Assembly (NCBI RefSeq): GCF_016744175.1
Contig: NZ_JADGEV010000015.1
Span: forward strand, 26,244-90,243
Length of the DNA stretch: 64,000 bases
Origin: Neptunomonas sp.
GTDB lineage: Bacteria > Pseudomonadota > Gammaproteobacteria > Pseudomonadales > Balneatricaceae
Reading direction: 5' to 3'
Shown in pieces: positions 9,076-18,998 of this stretch (positions are counted from its first letter, which is position 1; every line of letters starts with the position of its first letter). The notes beneath the pieces are model-generated. The model was not told where the DNA came from and searched no databases. It saw only the letters and a list, made by a program, of their open reading frames with translations. The position numbers were made by a program, and so were the translations under genes.

Positions 9076-10269
9076 ATGGCGGCAATTAGTATTAGAAATG
9101 TAGATGTCGTGTTTGGTGACCGTGTAAAGAAAAGTCTAGCATTGCTTGATAAGGGGAGTACCCGACAAGAAATAATAGATGCCACGGGCGATGTGGTGGG
9201 CGTTGATAATGCTTGTATCGAAGTGCAAGAAGGCGAAATTTGCGTTCTAATGGGCTTATCAGGTTCAGGTAAATCAAGCTTGTTACGCGCGGTTAATGGT
9301 CTGAATTCCATAAGCCGAGGTGAGCTGCTGGTTCAAGATGGCGATCAGATGGTGGACATTGCCACATGTGATGCCAATAAATTGCGACATATGCGTACGA
9401 ACAAAATATCTATGGTATTTCAGAAATTTGCCTTAATGCCCTGGATGAGCGTAGTTGACAATGTTGCTTTCGGACTAGACATGCAAGGTATGTCTAAGCC
9501 AGAGCGTCGCGCGAAAGCGATGGAAAAGCTGGAAATGGTTGGTTTATCAGAATGGAAAGATAAGTTTCCGCATGAATTATCGGGTGGTATGCAACAACGT
9601 GTGGGCCTTGCGCGAGCGTTTGCTATGGACAGTGACATATTGCTGATGGATGAGCCTTTTTCTGCGCTTGATCCTTTAATTCGTAGCCAACTGCAAGATG
9701 AATTAATTGAACTGCAGCAGCGCTTGAATAAAACTATTTTGTTTGTCAGCCATGATTTGGATGAGGCGTTAAAAATTGGCACTCATATCGCCATTATGGA
9801 GTCGGCTAAAATTATTCAGCATGGAAAACCAGAAGAGATAGTTCTTAATCCAAAAACACCTTACGTGGCTGATTTTGTTGCACATACTAATCCGTTGAAT
9901 GTGCTATGTGGTCGCTCTTTGATGTCGGATACCAGTGATTTGGAGGTGTTGGGTGATCAGTTGGTATTGAATCAACACGATAACACGCTTATTGGTCTTG
10001 ATAGCCAAGGAGCTGTGGCTAGCGCCTCTCGCCAAGGGCAGCCTTTGTCGCTTTATCACTGGAATGAAGGAGAGGATATTGAGCAGCTAACAGAGGCGTT
10101 GTTAGTGATAGCTTCGCCGGATGTTTCGATGCGTTCAGCAATTGGCGTTCGATATAAAACAGGCTTACCGGTGCTGCTGGAAGAAAATGGGCGGTTGGTT
10201 GGTATGTTATCAGACAAAGATTTTTATCATGCTTTACTAGGCAAGCACTTTACAGTTGATCCTGACTAA
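9076..10269 (+). CDS. choV: Choline ABC transporter ATP-binding protein
   Basis: The 397-aa ATPase has Walker A GLSGSGKSS near residues 59-67, Q-loop VFQKFALMPW, signature LSGGMQQRVGLARA, Walker B DILLMDEPFSALD and switch His in VSHDLDEAL. The N-terminal extension and the C-terminal CBS-like part are as in ProV/ChoV-type glycine betaine and choline ATPases. It follows choW after 2 bp, consistent with translational coupling. It energises choline uptake for the BetAB pathway. Confidence 0.94.
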   Translation: MAAISIRNVDVVFGDRVKKSLALLDKGSTRQEIIDATGDVVGVDNACIEVQEGEICVLMGLSGSGKSSLLRAVNGLNSISRGELLVQDGDQMVDIATCDANKLRHMRTNKISMVFQKFALMPWMSVVDNVAFGLDMQGMSKPERRAKAMEKLEMVGLSEWKDKFPHELSGGMQQRVGLARAFAMDSDILLMDEPFSALDPLIRSQLQDELIELQQRLNKTILFVSHDLDEALKIGTHIAIMESAKIIQHGKPEEIVLNPKTPYVADFVAHTNPLNVLCGRSLMSDTSDLEVLGDQLVLNQHDNTLIGLDSQGAVASASRQGQPLSLYHWNEGEDIEQLTEALLVIASPDVSMRSAIGVRYKTGLPVLLEENGRLVGMLSDKDFYHALLGKHFTVDPD

Positions 10270-10323
10270 GCACTGAAGTGATTAAGCGTTTTTTGTAATA
10301 AAAATAATAACTCGGAGAACAAT

Positions 10324-11913
10324 ATGATCCTACGAAAAGTAGCGATGCTCATAGGTGTCGTTGCCTTGTCTGTGACAAGTGCTTATGCCGGCGGAATTAA
10401 AAACATTATCGTTGTTATTGGCGATGGCATGGGGCCGCAACAAATTGGCTTATTGAATAGCTATGTAAAACACGCTCCTAATTCAATTTACAAAGATAAA
10501 AACCGGCGCAGTGCCTGGGAGTCTTTATCTAAAGATGGAGTGTTAGGTCTTGCTTACACGGATGCTGCGAATGTACTCGTAACTGATTCTGCGGCTTCAG
10601 CAACACAGTTTGCTAGTGGGAAAATGTCTGGTTCGGAAATGATTGGCGCTGATGTGGATGGCCACAGGACAGAAACAGTGCTTGAAATAGCGGCGAAGAT
10701 GGGTAAATCAACGGGCTTGATCACTGACACCCGTGTGACTCATGCAACACCTGCAGGTTTTGCCGCTCATCAGACTCATCGATCTAAAGAAAATGAGATT
10801 GCTTTAGACATGCTTAGCAACAAGGTGGATGTGCTATTGGGTGGTGGATTGCGTCATTGGATACCGAAAGGCGCGAATGATAAAAGCAGTAACATACATG
10901 CCCAACTGACAGATATGACTGACGGTGTTGTACGCATAAAGTCCAAGCGTAAGGATGAGCGAAATTTACTGGATGAGGCCCAGGCGAAAGGTTACCAGTT
11001 GGCGTTTACTAAAGAGCAATTAAATGCATCTGCTGGAGATAAGCTTCTGGGTTTGTTCTCATATTCGCAAACGCTGAATGGCATAGAAGAATCAATGACT
11101 AGCAAAAACGTAGACCGAACCGTTCCTACTCTGCGCGAAATGACAGAAAAAGCGGTGTCGATTTTAGAGCGTAATGACGAAGGTTTTTTTATGATGGTGG
11201 AGTCCGGGTTAATCGACTGGGCGGCGCATGATAATGACACTGGCTATATGTTGCATGAAATGCTGAAAATGGATGGCGTTGTAGAGTATCTTTATGACTG
11301 GGCAAAAGACCGCGATGATACCTTGATTATTGTGACGGCTGACCATGAAACGGGTGGTTTTGGTTTTAGCTATTCGCGTAGTAATTTGCCTGAAGGTAGA
11401 GATCTTCCTGGTGAGGTATTTGAAGGCAGTACATTTAAGCCTAATTATAACTTTGGTAGTTATGAAACCTTGGATAAAATCTATCAGCAGACGGCATCTT
11501 ATGCCGATATCTTTAGCTTGTTTGATGCTTTACCAGTGGTAGAGCAAACACCAGCAGCACTGGCCATACTTGTTAACAGCCATACGCGTTTTGCCATCAC
11601 TGAGGCTGAGGCGGCTAGAGTACTTGAAACAGAAGACAACGAATATTTCGTAGAAGGGCATGGCTACCTGAGTGCTAAAACTTTTCCGAAAGTGAATGAG
11701 TTTAAAGAGTTCTTCGTTTACGGAAATGAGGTACGCCATAATTTGTTGGCCAGTGTTGTTGGGAAGCAGCAAAATACTGTCTGGGCTACGGGCACTCATA
11801 CAAACACCCCCGTTCCAATTGTTGCTTGGGGGCCTGAATCAGTCACAAGCCAATTTAATGGGTTAATACACACCACTGATTGGGCAAAATTCGCTATCCA
11901 AGCAATGCAGTAG
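10324..11913 (+). CDS. Periplasmic alkaline phosphatase in the choline operon
   Basis: The 529-aa protein has a signal peptide ending SAYA near residue 22 and the alkaline phosphatase (PhoA superfamily) fold signatures. These are metal-binding GDGMG (D34), nucleophile motif VTDSAASATQ with Ser89, the THATPAGFAAH segment, DWAAHDND, TADHETGG and the terminal-site THTNTPVP. It starts 54 bp after choV in the same orientation, so it is probably co-transcribed with the choline importer. Inference: it may release choline from phosphocholine or related esters in the periplasm. A general phosphate-scavenging role remains possible; no Pho box was identified. Confidence 0.85.
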   Translation: MILRKVAMLIGVVALSVTSAYAGGIKNIIVVIGDGMGPQQIGLLNSYVKHAPNSIYKDKNRRSAWESLSKDGVLGLAYTDAANVLVTDSAASATQFASGKMSGSEMIGADVDGHRTETVLEIAAKMGKSTGLITDTRVTHATPAGFAAHQTHRSKENEIALDMLSNKVDVLLGGGLRHWIPKGANDKSSNIHAQLTDMTDGVVRIKSKRKDERNLLDEAQAKGYQLAFTKEQLNASAGDKLLGLFSYSQTLNGIEESMTSKNVDRTVPTLREMTEKAVSILERNDEGFFMMVESGLIDWAAHDNDTGYMLHEMLKMDGVVEYLYDWAKDRDDTLIIVTADHETGGFGFSYSRSNLPEGRDLPGEVFEGSTFKPNYNFGSYETLDKIYQQTASYADIFSLFDALPVVEQTPAALAILVNSHTRFAITEAEAARVLETEDNEYFVEGHGYLSAKTFPKVNEFKEFFVYGNEVRHNLLASVVGKQQNTVWATGTHTNTPVPIVAWGPESVTSQFNGLIHTTDWAKFAIQAMQ

Positions 11914-11933
11914 TGAGTACAAAAGCACCGCAC

Positions 11934-11956
11934 AGTCTGGCGCTCCACGCCAGACT
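11934..11956 (+). terminator. Stem-loop after the alkaline phosphatase gene
   Basis: A perfect 9-bp stem AGTCTGGCG (11934-11942) and CGCCAGACT (11948-11956) encloses a 5-nt loop. A pyrimidine-rich but not T-only tail (CTAGTCTCTC) follows. It probably ends or processes the cho operon transcript. Confidence 0.55.
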
Positions 11957-12104
11957 CTAGTCTCTCAACGCTGTCTAACTATATTGAATGGGCAATGCCT
12001 AGGCATTTGTTTGCCTGACGTTTGGCCATGTTTTGAATAAATACAACCAGATTCTATGTACTGATAAGTAAAAAACAAAATAATAACAAGGAGTAAATTT
12101 TCAC

Positions 12105-13238
12105 ATGACTAGTATTCTTACCGTCGCTATTTTAGTGGCTCTGGTCACATCGGCACTTATCATCATTCGAGCAGGTAATATACGCTGCACGGGTACAGTG
12201 CCGAGTTCGTTGTTCGCCTTCATGGCAATCTTATTCACCTCTGGCCTAGATGTGGGGTTGATTATGTTCCCACTGACAGAGTTTCCAACGTATGCGGCTG
12301 AAGAGGCGTATCAATTTACTAATCCGCTAGCAATAGAGTTTGGTTTTTGGGGTTTTCTGGTATGGGGTTTTTACTTCCTGACAACCTTTTACTTTTGCGT
12401 AATCGAGCCCAAAGTAAAGTTGTTTGAGATCCCTCTCGTTAAGCTGATCAATAATGTGGTCATTATCAGCACATGTGCTTTCACTGGGTTCTTATTCTTG
12501 GATTACCTGCCTAGCTATGTTGAAGGCATTTCTGATCCGGTACGCTATGGGTTAGTTGCACTCGTGGTTGCGTTGGCTGTTTTTTCCAGTACTGATATTA
12601 GCTATATCAAGGTGTTAAGCGTCGCATCAACATGGCTGTTTTTTGCCTTGATAGCCGCAGTTATGTTGGGGGCTCCAGGTTTGGGGGTTACTGAGCTGTT
12701 TACTACGATGGGAAGCATTGGTGGTTACTTTACAAATTTGGATAAATTTACCCATCCTATTTCTGATTATCATCAGTTCTATTTGTTTTGGTGGTTTAGC
12801 TGGAGCATCATGATTGGCCAGTTTGTCGCACGCTTTGTTGGTGGCTTAAAAACCTGGCATTTATGTGTAGCATTGTTGGTGATTCCATCCATACCGTTGG
12901 CAATTTGGTTTTCGGTTCTTTACTACTACTATGCTAACGCCATTGAGATTTCCTCCTTGTTGACACTGGCAATGGTATTTGTAGGGATCGTGTTTGTTAT
13001 TAACTCATTAGATTCTTTGATCCGTCTATATACATCCAATATGAATATAAGCGTTGAGCGCTTTGGTAAAATTGGCTACATGCTCGGTAATTTTGTGGTT
13101 ATGTATGGTCTTATCTTGGCTTATCAATTTACACCTTTCGATATTGAGTGGGTGGGTTTACTAGTGATAGCTCTTTACGCTTCTGTATATGGTTTGCTGT
13201 TACGTCAGCGCGGCTCATTGATATTACAACCTCTTTGA
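12105..13238 (+). CDS. Short BCCT-like (choline/betaine carrier family) membrane protein
   Basis: The 377-aa protein has about ten hydrophobic segments. Several pieces echo BCCT carriers: the FWWFSWSIMIGQFVARFVGG stretch resembles the BCCT signature around the substrate-binding helix, and INSLDSLIRLYTSNM resembles the following TSADS segment. BCCT proteins are usually 500 residues or more, so this one is clearly short and divergent. An AAGGAG ribosome binding site precedes the ATG. Position between the cho genes and betI supports a choline or betaine transport role. Assignment is from remembered motifs only. Confidence 0.6.
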   Translation: MTSILTVAILVALVTSALIIIRAGNIRCTGTVPSSLFAFMAILFTSGLDVGLIMFPLTEFPTYAAEEAYQFTNPLAIEFGFWGFLVWGFYFLTTFYFCVIEPKVKLFEIPLVKLINNVVIISTCAFTGFLFLDYLPSYVEGISDPVRYGLVALVVALAVFSSTDISYIKVLSVASTWLFFALIAAVMLGAPGLGVTELFTTMGSIGGYFTNLDKFTHPISDYHQFYLFWWFSWSIMIGQFVARFVGGLKTWHLCVALLVIPSIPLAIWFSVLYYYYANAIEISSLLTLAMVFVGIVFVINSLDSLIRLYTSNMNISVERFGKIGYMLGNFVVMYGLILAYQFTPFDIEWVGLLVIALYASVYGLLLRQRGSLILQPL

Positions 13239-13493
13239 TTTAACCCTCAGCCGTTGTTTTTGTCCTTGCCTGAATTACCAGGTAGGGATAACTACACCCA
13301 AAAGCCCCCTAGTATTAATAACAAATAGGTAATAAATGATGACTAAAAAATAACACCAGATCGAGGTTCTGGTTTGATGAATCTTATGGGAGTGGTTCCG
13401 CTGATGGTCGGATTGTGTTGAGCACTGACCGTACTTTTATAAAAGCAAAGAAGCTGAGCAGAGCTGGGAGTAACGTAACACCACGCTCTTATT
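13239..13493. other. Convergent intergenic region between the BCCT-like gene and betI
   Basis: This stretch of about 255 bp has no supported ORF. A weak imperfect hairpin (CCTTGCCTG ... CAGGTAGGG, about 13264-13287) could terminate the carrier gene transcript. There is no clear T-run and no other recognisable element. Confidence 0.3.
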
Positions 13494-14111
13494 CTATGTG
13501 TTGTTAGACCGGTGCATAGTAATAATGTTAGCGGGAAGTTGTTGCTCTAAATAGTCGATAATCAGGCGTTGTGCGAGGTCGCTATCAATGCCTGTGGGTG
13601 TTAATGCACCTCGTAGCCAGATACCATCGATAAGCGCGGCGATACTCTGAGCTACAATTAAGGCTCTATCGGCGGGTAAGACCTGCTTTAATTCGAGGAC
13701 TAAGTGTGACAATAGCCTTTTTTCATTGACGCGTTGTAAGCGGTACAGCGCTGGATCGTGCATCGCTAAAGACCAGAACGCCAGCCAAGTCTTAACAACT
13801 TTAGGCTCTAGCTGTATTGGATCAAAGTTGCCGCCGACAATTGCTTTAATACGACCTACAACATCATCTTTTGAGGTCTCTTGTAAACGGATTTTAACAC
13901 CGTGAGAAAGCTGCTGTAATACCGAGCGCATTGTCGCTTCGAGTAAGCCGTTTTTGCCGCCAAAGTAATGATTAATAATAGCAGGAGACACTCCTGCGTA
14001 ACTGCTAATCATCGCGACACTGGCTTTATGTAACCCAACAGAGTTGATTGCCTCCATAGTGGCATTAATCAGTTGTGGTTTTCTTATTTCAGGCATTCCA
14101 ACTTTAGGCAT
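13494..14111 (-). CDS. betI: Transcriptional repressor BetI (TetR family)
   Basis: The protein of about 205 aa starts [22 protein letters not shown], which aligns closely with the remembered BetI N-terminus. The HTH region [23 protein letters not shown] and the [10 protein letters not shown] / [18 protein letters not shown] segments are BetI hallmarks. A GTG start five codons upstream (14126) is possible, but GAGAAAG sits 8 nt before the ATG at 14111. BetI represses bet genes and is released by choline. Unlike the common betIBA arrangement, it stands about 8 kb from betBA on the opposite strand. Confidence 0.9.
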   Translation of the reverse strand: MPKVGMPEIRKPQLINATMEAINSVGLHKASVAMISSYAGVSPAIINHYFGGKNGLLEATMRSVLQQLSHGVKIRLQETSKDDVVGRIKAIVGGNFDPIQLEPKVVKTWLAFWSLAMHDPALYRLQRVNEKRLLSHLVLELKQVLPADRALIVAQSIAALIDGIWLRGALTPTGIDSDLAQRLIIDYLEQQLPANIITMHRSNNT

Positions 14112-14276
14112 TAGTATCTTTCTCACTTGATCTTGAAATGGAATTTGCCTTTCGCTTCATGAACTGTCAAGACAGAATGTCTGTGACAGGCATGATTAGA
14201 GTAGAATAAGGCATGTTTGCAGGTGAAAACACTCAGGGTACGAAATTATTAATACCGGGATAAAGGTTTTTAAATA

Positions 14277-15080
14277 ATGAGAATAGAAGATGTAGTGGTA
14301 CTTGCGCGTGAAGCAGGTCATCTTATTATGGATATTTATCAAAAAGATTTTTCTATTTACGAAAAATCTGATCATAGCCCTCTGACTGAAGCAGACTTGG
14401 CAGCACATAACTACTTGATCAATGCTTTGCATGAGTTAACGCCAGATATACCTGCTTTATCTGAGGAGTCTGACGATAGTGTTAAAAAAGATAGAATCAA
14501 CTGGAAAACTGCTTATTGGTTAATTGATCCACTGGATGGTACTAAGGAGTTTATTAAAAAAAATGGCGAGTTTACTGTCAATGTAGCTTTGATCGAAAAC
14601 GGCATTCCTATTGCCGGCGTTATTTTTGCGCCTGCATTAGATACTATGTATTGGGGGCAGTTGGGGCAAGGAGCGTTTAAGCAAGTGGGCTTAGGGCCTA
14701 TTGAATCCATATCGGTAGCGCCGGTTCCCGAAAGGCCGACAGGTTGGCGGGTTTTAGGTAGTCGTTCGCATAAGTCACCAAGGCTGCAGTTATTTATGAG
14801 CTCATTACCTGAGGCAGAAATTCTTGAAATAGGCAGCTCATTAAAACTATGTTTGATGGCGGAAGGTAAAGCCGATTTATATCCTAGGCTTAGCCCTACA
14901 TGTGAATGGGATATCGCCGCAGGCCATGCTATTGTAATCGCTGCAGGTGGGCAGGTATTAGCATTAAGCTCGTTATCTCCTCTGGTGTATAACTCAAATC
15001 CGGACTCTTTATTAAATCCTTTCTTTGTTGTGTGTACGAAACCATCAGTATTTTGGGAAAATAATAGGGTAGGTGAGTAA
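14277..15080 (+). CDS. cysQ: 3'(2'),5'-bisphosphate nucleotidase CysQ
   Basis: The 267-aa protein belongs to the inositol monophosphatase/CysQ superfamily. It has the metal-binding DPLDGTKEFIKKNGEFTVNV motif (DPLDGT, typical of CysQ), an upstream Glu in LSEESD, and the C-terminal CEWDIAAGHAIVIAAGG. CysQ hydrolyses 3'-phosphoadenosine 5'-phosphate, a by-product of sulfate assimilation, to AMP. It is divergent from betI and followed by an unrelated envelope gene. A long antisense frame inside it is only a shadow. Confidence 0.92.
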   Translation: MRIEDVVVLAREAGHLIMDIYQKDFSIYEKSDHSPLTEADLAAHNYLINALHELTPDIPALSEESDDSVKKDRINWKTAYWLIDPLDGTKEFIKKNGEFTVNVALIENGIPIAGVIFAPALDTMYWGQLGQGAFKQVGLGPIESISVAPVPERPTGWRVLGSRSHKSPRLQLFMSSLPEAEILEIGSSLKLCLMAEGKADLYPRLSPTCEWDIAAGHAIVIAAGGQVLALSSLSPLVYNSNPDSLLNPFFVVCTKPSVFWENNRVGE

Positions 15081-15252
15081 ATCATGCATCATTGTCAGTT
15101 GTGTTTCTTCATAATGTGTCCTTAACTGTTATTATTAATAATTACTTACCTTCTTTTTGCACTATGGGTTGTAGCCATGTAAATCGACTCCCTGTAGGAT
15201 TAGCAAATAAGAATTTTCCCCGAGCATTCGACTGGAAATGGAATAAAGCGTA

Positions 15253-16749
15253 GTGCAGTCAACTTTTAAAACGAGTTTTATTTTGCTAAGTGCGCTCCTT
15301 GCGTACTCAAGTAATGTGCCAGCAGCATCCTATCAGCATAAGCCTCAGAGTTGCCGTGTCGATGGAAGTGCAAAAATAATTACATCCGTAGGCCCTGTGG
15401 CTAGCTCAAGATTAGGTCAAAGCTATGAGCAAGGAGAGGGTGTTGCTCAGAACAATAGCCAATCATATGAGTGGTATTGCAATGCCGCCATGCAAAAAGA
15501 TTCTGATGCGCAACTTAGAATAGCGCTACTTCTATTAGAAGGAAAAGGCGTAGAACGAAATGTAGATAAGGGCTTGTATTGGCTAAATCGTGCAGCAAAT
15601 AATGGAAACCATGACGCTGAATTAGCGTTGGGAATTCTGTTAGTAGACACTGAAGCAATAAGAAGTGCTGTTCTTTTTAAGCGTGCGGCAGCGGGTGGTA
15701 ATTTATATGCGAATCACCGCCTTGCAGAACTTTACTATTATGGAATGGGTGTGCCTCAGAATTATCGTAAAGCTCAGGACTTATCTGAGCTAGGTGTTGC
15801 TGCAGGCTTTGACAAAAGTAAAGAGCTCTTAACACGTATCCAGATAAAACAAGCATCGGGTGTTTTTAAATCAGACGAACCTGTACCTTCAGTTGAGTCG
15901 GTTGCGCAAATACAGCAGCCACCTGTAGAGAAGGAAGAGGCACAAAAAAGCAATAATGTATTACAGAATTTTTTAGCTATTTTACCATCGTTACCCAACT
16001 TCAATAACGATACTTCGGCTGAAGGTGATGTAAGTGTTATCACTTCAGAAGCAAGCTCCGTAGCTCCCCCAAAAGTGCAGGAGTTACCTTCCTCGGTACA
16101 ACAACCGATTGTTAATAAACCTTTAAGCACTTCAGAAAATGCTGCTGTTATCTCAACTAAGCAGGCTGTTTCTTCACAAAAAGAACTCGAGGATCAATTA
16201 GTAAAAGCTGCAAATGATGCTGTTGAACAAGAAACTACTGCTGCTACATCCAAGCAAGCTGTTAGATCTACAGTAGCGGCTCAGTCGCATATAGTTGCAA
16301 GCACGTCAGTAGATACTAAACAGCTAACAAATACGAAAGCAGAGCAAGCTGTCCAAAAGCTCGGTACTAACGCCATTGTAAAAGAAGAAGTATCGGTGAC
16401 GTCAAATAGTGCTTCAATTAAAGCGCCAACGTTAGACGTTCAGCCTGTAGTGCGGGGTGCTAAATGGGTAAATGCACAAGCAGATATGCGTTATGCGATT
16501 CAGTTAGTACAAGCTAGCAGTTTGAGTGGTATCGTTAAATTTATTAAGAAGCATGATTTATATGAAAACTCATATTACATTCATGCTTTACAAGACGGCC
16601 AATACCGATACATTTTGCTGTACGGTAATTACCCTAATAACCGTACAAGTATGAAGATAGCTAAAACATTACCCGAGGCTGTTCAAAAAGCAGGTTATTG
16701 GATTAGGACCTTTGGTGATTTACGTCGAAGTTACAAAATAAGCCCCTGA
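15253..16749 (+). CDS. Sel1-repeat and SPOR-domain envelope protein
   Basis: The 498-aa protein has a GTG start at 15253; an in-frame TAA at 15244 limits alternatives. A signal peptide covers about residues 1-25 (ending VPAA). Sel1-like TPR repeats follow (SRLGQSYEQGEGVAQNNSQS, ALLLLEGKGVERNVDKGLYWL, LAELYYYGMGVPQNYRKAQ). Then comes a long low-complexity Ser/Ala/Val/Gln linker at about 210-400. The C-terminal domain (about 415-490, YAIQLVQASSLSGIVKFI...YRYILLYGNY) looks like SPOR, which binds denuded peptidoglycan. It ends 20 bp before the chemoreceptor-like gene, so the two are probably co-transcribed. Exact role unknown. Confidence 0.75.
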   Translation: MQSTFKTSFILLSALLAYSSNVPAASYQHKPQSCRVDGSAKIITSVGPVASSRLGQSYEQGEGVAQNNSQSYEWYCNAAMQKDSDAQLRIALLLLEGKGVERNVDKGLYWLNRAANNGNHDAELALGILLVDTEAIRSAVLFKRAAAGGNLYANHRLAELYYYGMGVPQNYRKAQDLSELGVAAGFDKSKELLTRIQIKQASGVFKSDEPVPSVESVAQIQQPPVEKEEAQKSNNVLQNFLAILPSLPNFNNDTSAEGDVSVITSEASSVAPPKVQELPSSVQQPIVNKPLSTSENAAVISTKQAVSSQKELEDQLVKAANDAVEQETTAATSKQAVRSTVAAQSHIVASTSVDTKQLTNTKAEQAVQKLGTNAIVKEEVSVTSNSASIKAPTLDVQPVVRGAKWVNAQADMRYAIQLVQASSLSGIVKFIKKHDLYENSYYIHALQDGQYRYILLYGNYPNNRTSMKIAKTLPEAVQKAGYWIRTFGDLRRSYKISP

Positions 16750-16769
16750 GCTGCTTCCATGGAGGTATT

Positions 16770-18953
16770 ATGGGCAGCAGCGTTTTAAAATTTACACGAA
16801 ATATTTCACTTCTATTGGTAGCCATGTCCCTCATGGCTGCTGTGCTTCTTTATCAAAGTAACGAAATTGCTAACCAATCTTATTCAACAAAAGATCGAGA
16901 ACTTGTTTTTCTGGCCATAAATCTCCAGCTTTCAGAAGCTCGACTTCGTTATGTATTGTCTGATTTTAGTTCAGTAGGTGATAAGAAAAATTGGGATGCT
17001 CGTTTAAACAGTGCGGCCGAATTAGCACTTGATTTTCGTATCACAGTCCAAAAAATGCGAATGAAAGATAGCGTTAATTCATTTGAATACGATGCCTTGT
17101 TACCTACATTTCATGAGTTTTACAAAGTTGGTCAACGTATGGCACGGGCCTATAGTGATGGTGGGCGAGGTGTGGCAGTTCTTTTTTCGGGGCAGTTTAA
17201 TGTTACTGCGAACGCGATGGTCGCTAAATTAAGTGCTATTAGTCAACGCTTAAACTCTAAAGTTAACGCACGCCTTAATCATGCGACTTCAGCAACTCAG
17301 ACTCATTTATGGACGGGTATAATCTGCAGTATAGTATTTTTATTGCTTCTAATACGTTTAGGCTTTCTCTTAAATGAGCGCTGGATTAAGCCTGTTAAAA
17401 AACTTAGCCAGTCAATGGATTCTTTAGTGGGCGGTTTATCGGAAAGACTAGGAGATGAGTTGGTTGTGCATCCAAGTACCAGTGTTAATGAAAATGTTGC
17501 TAGTACATATTGTGCTGTTGATAGTTTGTTGTCGCACTATAAGGAAAAAGTAAGTGTTGCTCAAACTGAGCTAAAGTCTTTAATGTATGTTCGCCAGGCG
17601 CTAGATGCCTCACACGTTTGTCTCATGTTAACCGATAAAGATTTTACAGTTGTCTATGCGAATAGTTCTATCGTTCGATTAATTGAAAAAAATAGTGAGG
17701 CTTTTAGGAATGAGTTTGGTGAGTTTGAAATAGCTGATTTAGTAGGGAAAAAATTAGATTTATTTCGTCGTAATCCTGAACAGCGTTCTGAAATTTTAAA
17801 ACGACTTTCTCATCGTATGCGAGCGCGTATACATGTGTCTGATAGGGTTATGACAGTAGTAATATCGCCATTGGAAGACCTGGATCAATCAGGGTTCTTA
17901 CTAGAATGGCTGGATATTACTCATGAGTTTAAGGCTGAGCAGCAAATAAAGATGCTAGTCACGTCTGCTGCTGTGGGAGATATATCTCACCGTGTTTCTA
18001 TTGATGAGCTAAAAGAATTGTCCCCGCATTCATTCCATGGACTCGTTAGTCGGAGTTTAAATGAGCTTATGGACATTACTGAGTTGGTTATATGTAATAC
18101 GCAACGTTCAGTTTGTGCACTGATTGAGGGGGATTCAAGCAAGACGTTGGAGGTTGGGCTTCCTGGTGTTTTCGGTGAGCTTTTTGTGAGTGTAAAAGGT
18201 TTGTCTGATCGTTTGGGTGTGCTTGCTATCGAGAAAAAGGAGTTATCTCAGTGGGCTAGTATCAATATGCAGAGTATATTTAAGGCTTCTCGTGAATTAC
18301 AAAAAAATACGCAGGATCAGTTTGCTCTGCTGGGTCCCGTACACATGGGGGTTGATAAGTTAGTCAGTACTGCTAAAGAAAGACAGAAGGTTACTTTATC
18401 TCTTAATAATGAAATACACCTAGCAGAATTAAAACTACAACACTCTGAGCTGTTAATAGGAAAACTGGTTGAGTCTTATAAGCAGCTTAGTCGTGCAAAT
18501 CTAAGTATTACAGATGCTATTGATATGGTTGAACAAGTAGCATTTCAAGCCAATCTTTTGGCACTAAATGCAGCAGTGGAGGCCGCGCGAGCAGGTGAGC
18601 AAGGTAAAAGCTTTGCAGTAGTTGCCTCTGAGGTAAGAGTGCAGGCTATGCGAGCTGCGAAGGCAGCAGCTGAGCTTAAGTCATATGTTAATACTAATAT
18701 TGAGCTTGTGCAGAGTAGTATCGAAAACTCTGAGGTATGGAGTGCGATTAGTGCTGAAGGGGTGTTGGGGTTGCCTGTGGTTGAGAGCGACGAGTTAGAC
18801 TTAGAACAACTGGAGAGTGTTGAACTACTTGCTAAGTCTGTAAACAGCATGGATCCATTGGTATATAAAAGTGAAGTTTTGGCTGAGTCTTTATCTGATT
18901 CTGCAGACTCTCTGAAGTATCAGTCTGAGCGCTTAGGCTATTTAAATGATTAA
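16770..18953 (+). CDS. PAS-containing methyl-accepting chemotaxis-like protein
   Basis: The 727-aa protein has two transmembrane helices (about 11-29 and 183-203) flanking a helical periplasmic sensor domain of about 150 residues. A PAS-like domain lies near 270-390 (ALDASHVCLMLTDKDFTVVYANSS). The C-terminal signalling domain contains the receptor hairpin tip VEQVAFQANLLALNAAVEAARAGEQGKSFAVVASEVR. After the tip the sequence diverges from the usual helical return arm, so its coupling to CheA may be unusual. It follows the Sel1/SPOR gene by 20 bp, with GGAGG before the ATG. The ligand is not evident. Confidence 0.85.
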   Translation: MGSSVLKFTRNISLLLVAMSLMAAVLLYQSNEIANQSYSTKDRELVFLAINLQLSEARLRYVLSDFSSVGDKKNWDARLNSAAELALDFRITVQKMRMKDSVNSFEYDALLPTFHEFYKVGQRMARAYSDGGRGVAVLFSGQFNVTANAMVAKLSAISQRLNSKVNARLNHATSATQTHLWTGIICSIVFLLLLIRLGFLLNERWIKPVKKLSQSMDSLVGGLSERLGDELVVHPSTSVNENVASTYCAVDSLLSHYKEKVSVAQTELKSLMYVRQALDASHVCLMLTDKDFTVVYANSSIVRLIEKNSEAFRNEFGEFEIADLVGKKLDLFRRNPEQRSEILKRLSHRMRARIHVSDRVMTVVISPLEDLDQSGFLLEWLDITHEFKAEQQIKMLVTSAAVGDISHRVSIDELKELSPHSFHGLVSRSLNELMDITELVICNTQRSVCALIEGDSSKTLEVGLPGVFGELFVSVKGLSDRLGVLAIEKKELSQWASINMQSIFKASRELQKNTQDQFALLGPVHMGVDKLVSTAKERQKVTLSLNNEIHLAELKLQHSELLIGKLVESYKQLSRANLSITDAIDMVEQVAFQANLLALNAAVEAARAGEQGKSFAVVASEVRVQAMRAAKAAAELKSYVNTNIELVQSSIENSEVWSAISAEGVLGLPVVESDELDLEQLESVELLAKSVNSMDPLVYKSEVLAESLSDSADSLKYQSERLGYLND

Positions 18954-18998
18954 GTCAGAAACATGAATTTGGCGTCAAGTTTATTTGTTTTTCTTATG

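Noticed and set aside
14513..15085. 190-aa reading frame antisense to cysQ
   Set aside because: cysQ on the plus strand has clear family motifs; the antisense frame shows none and is a shadow.
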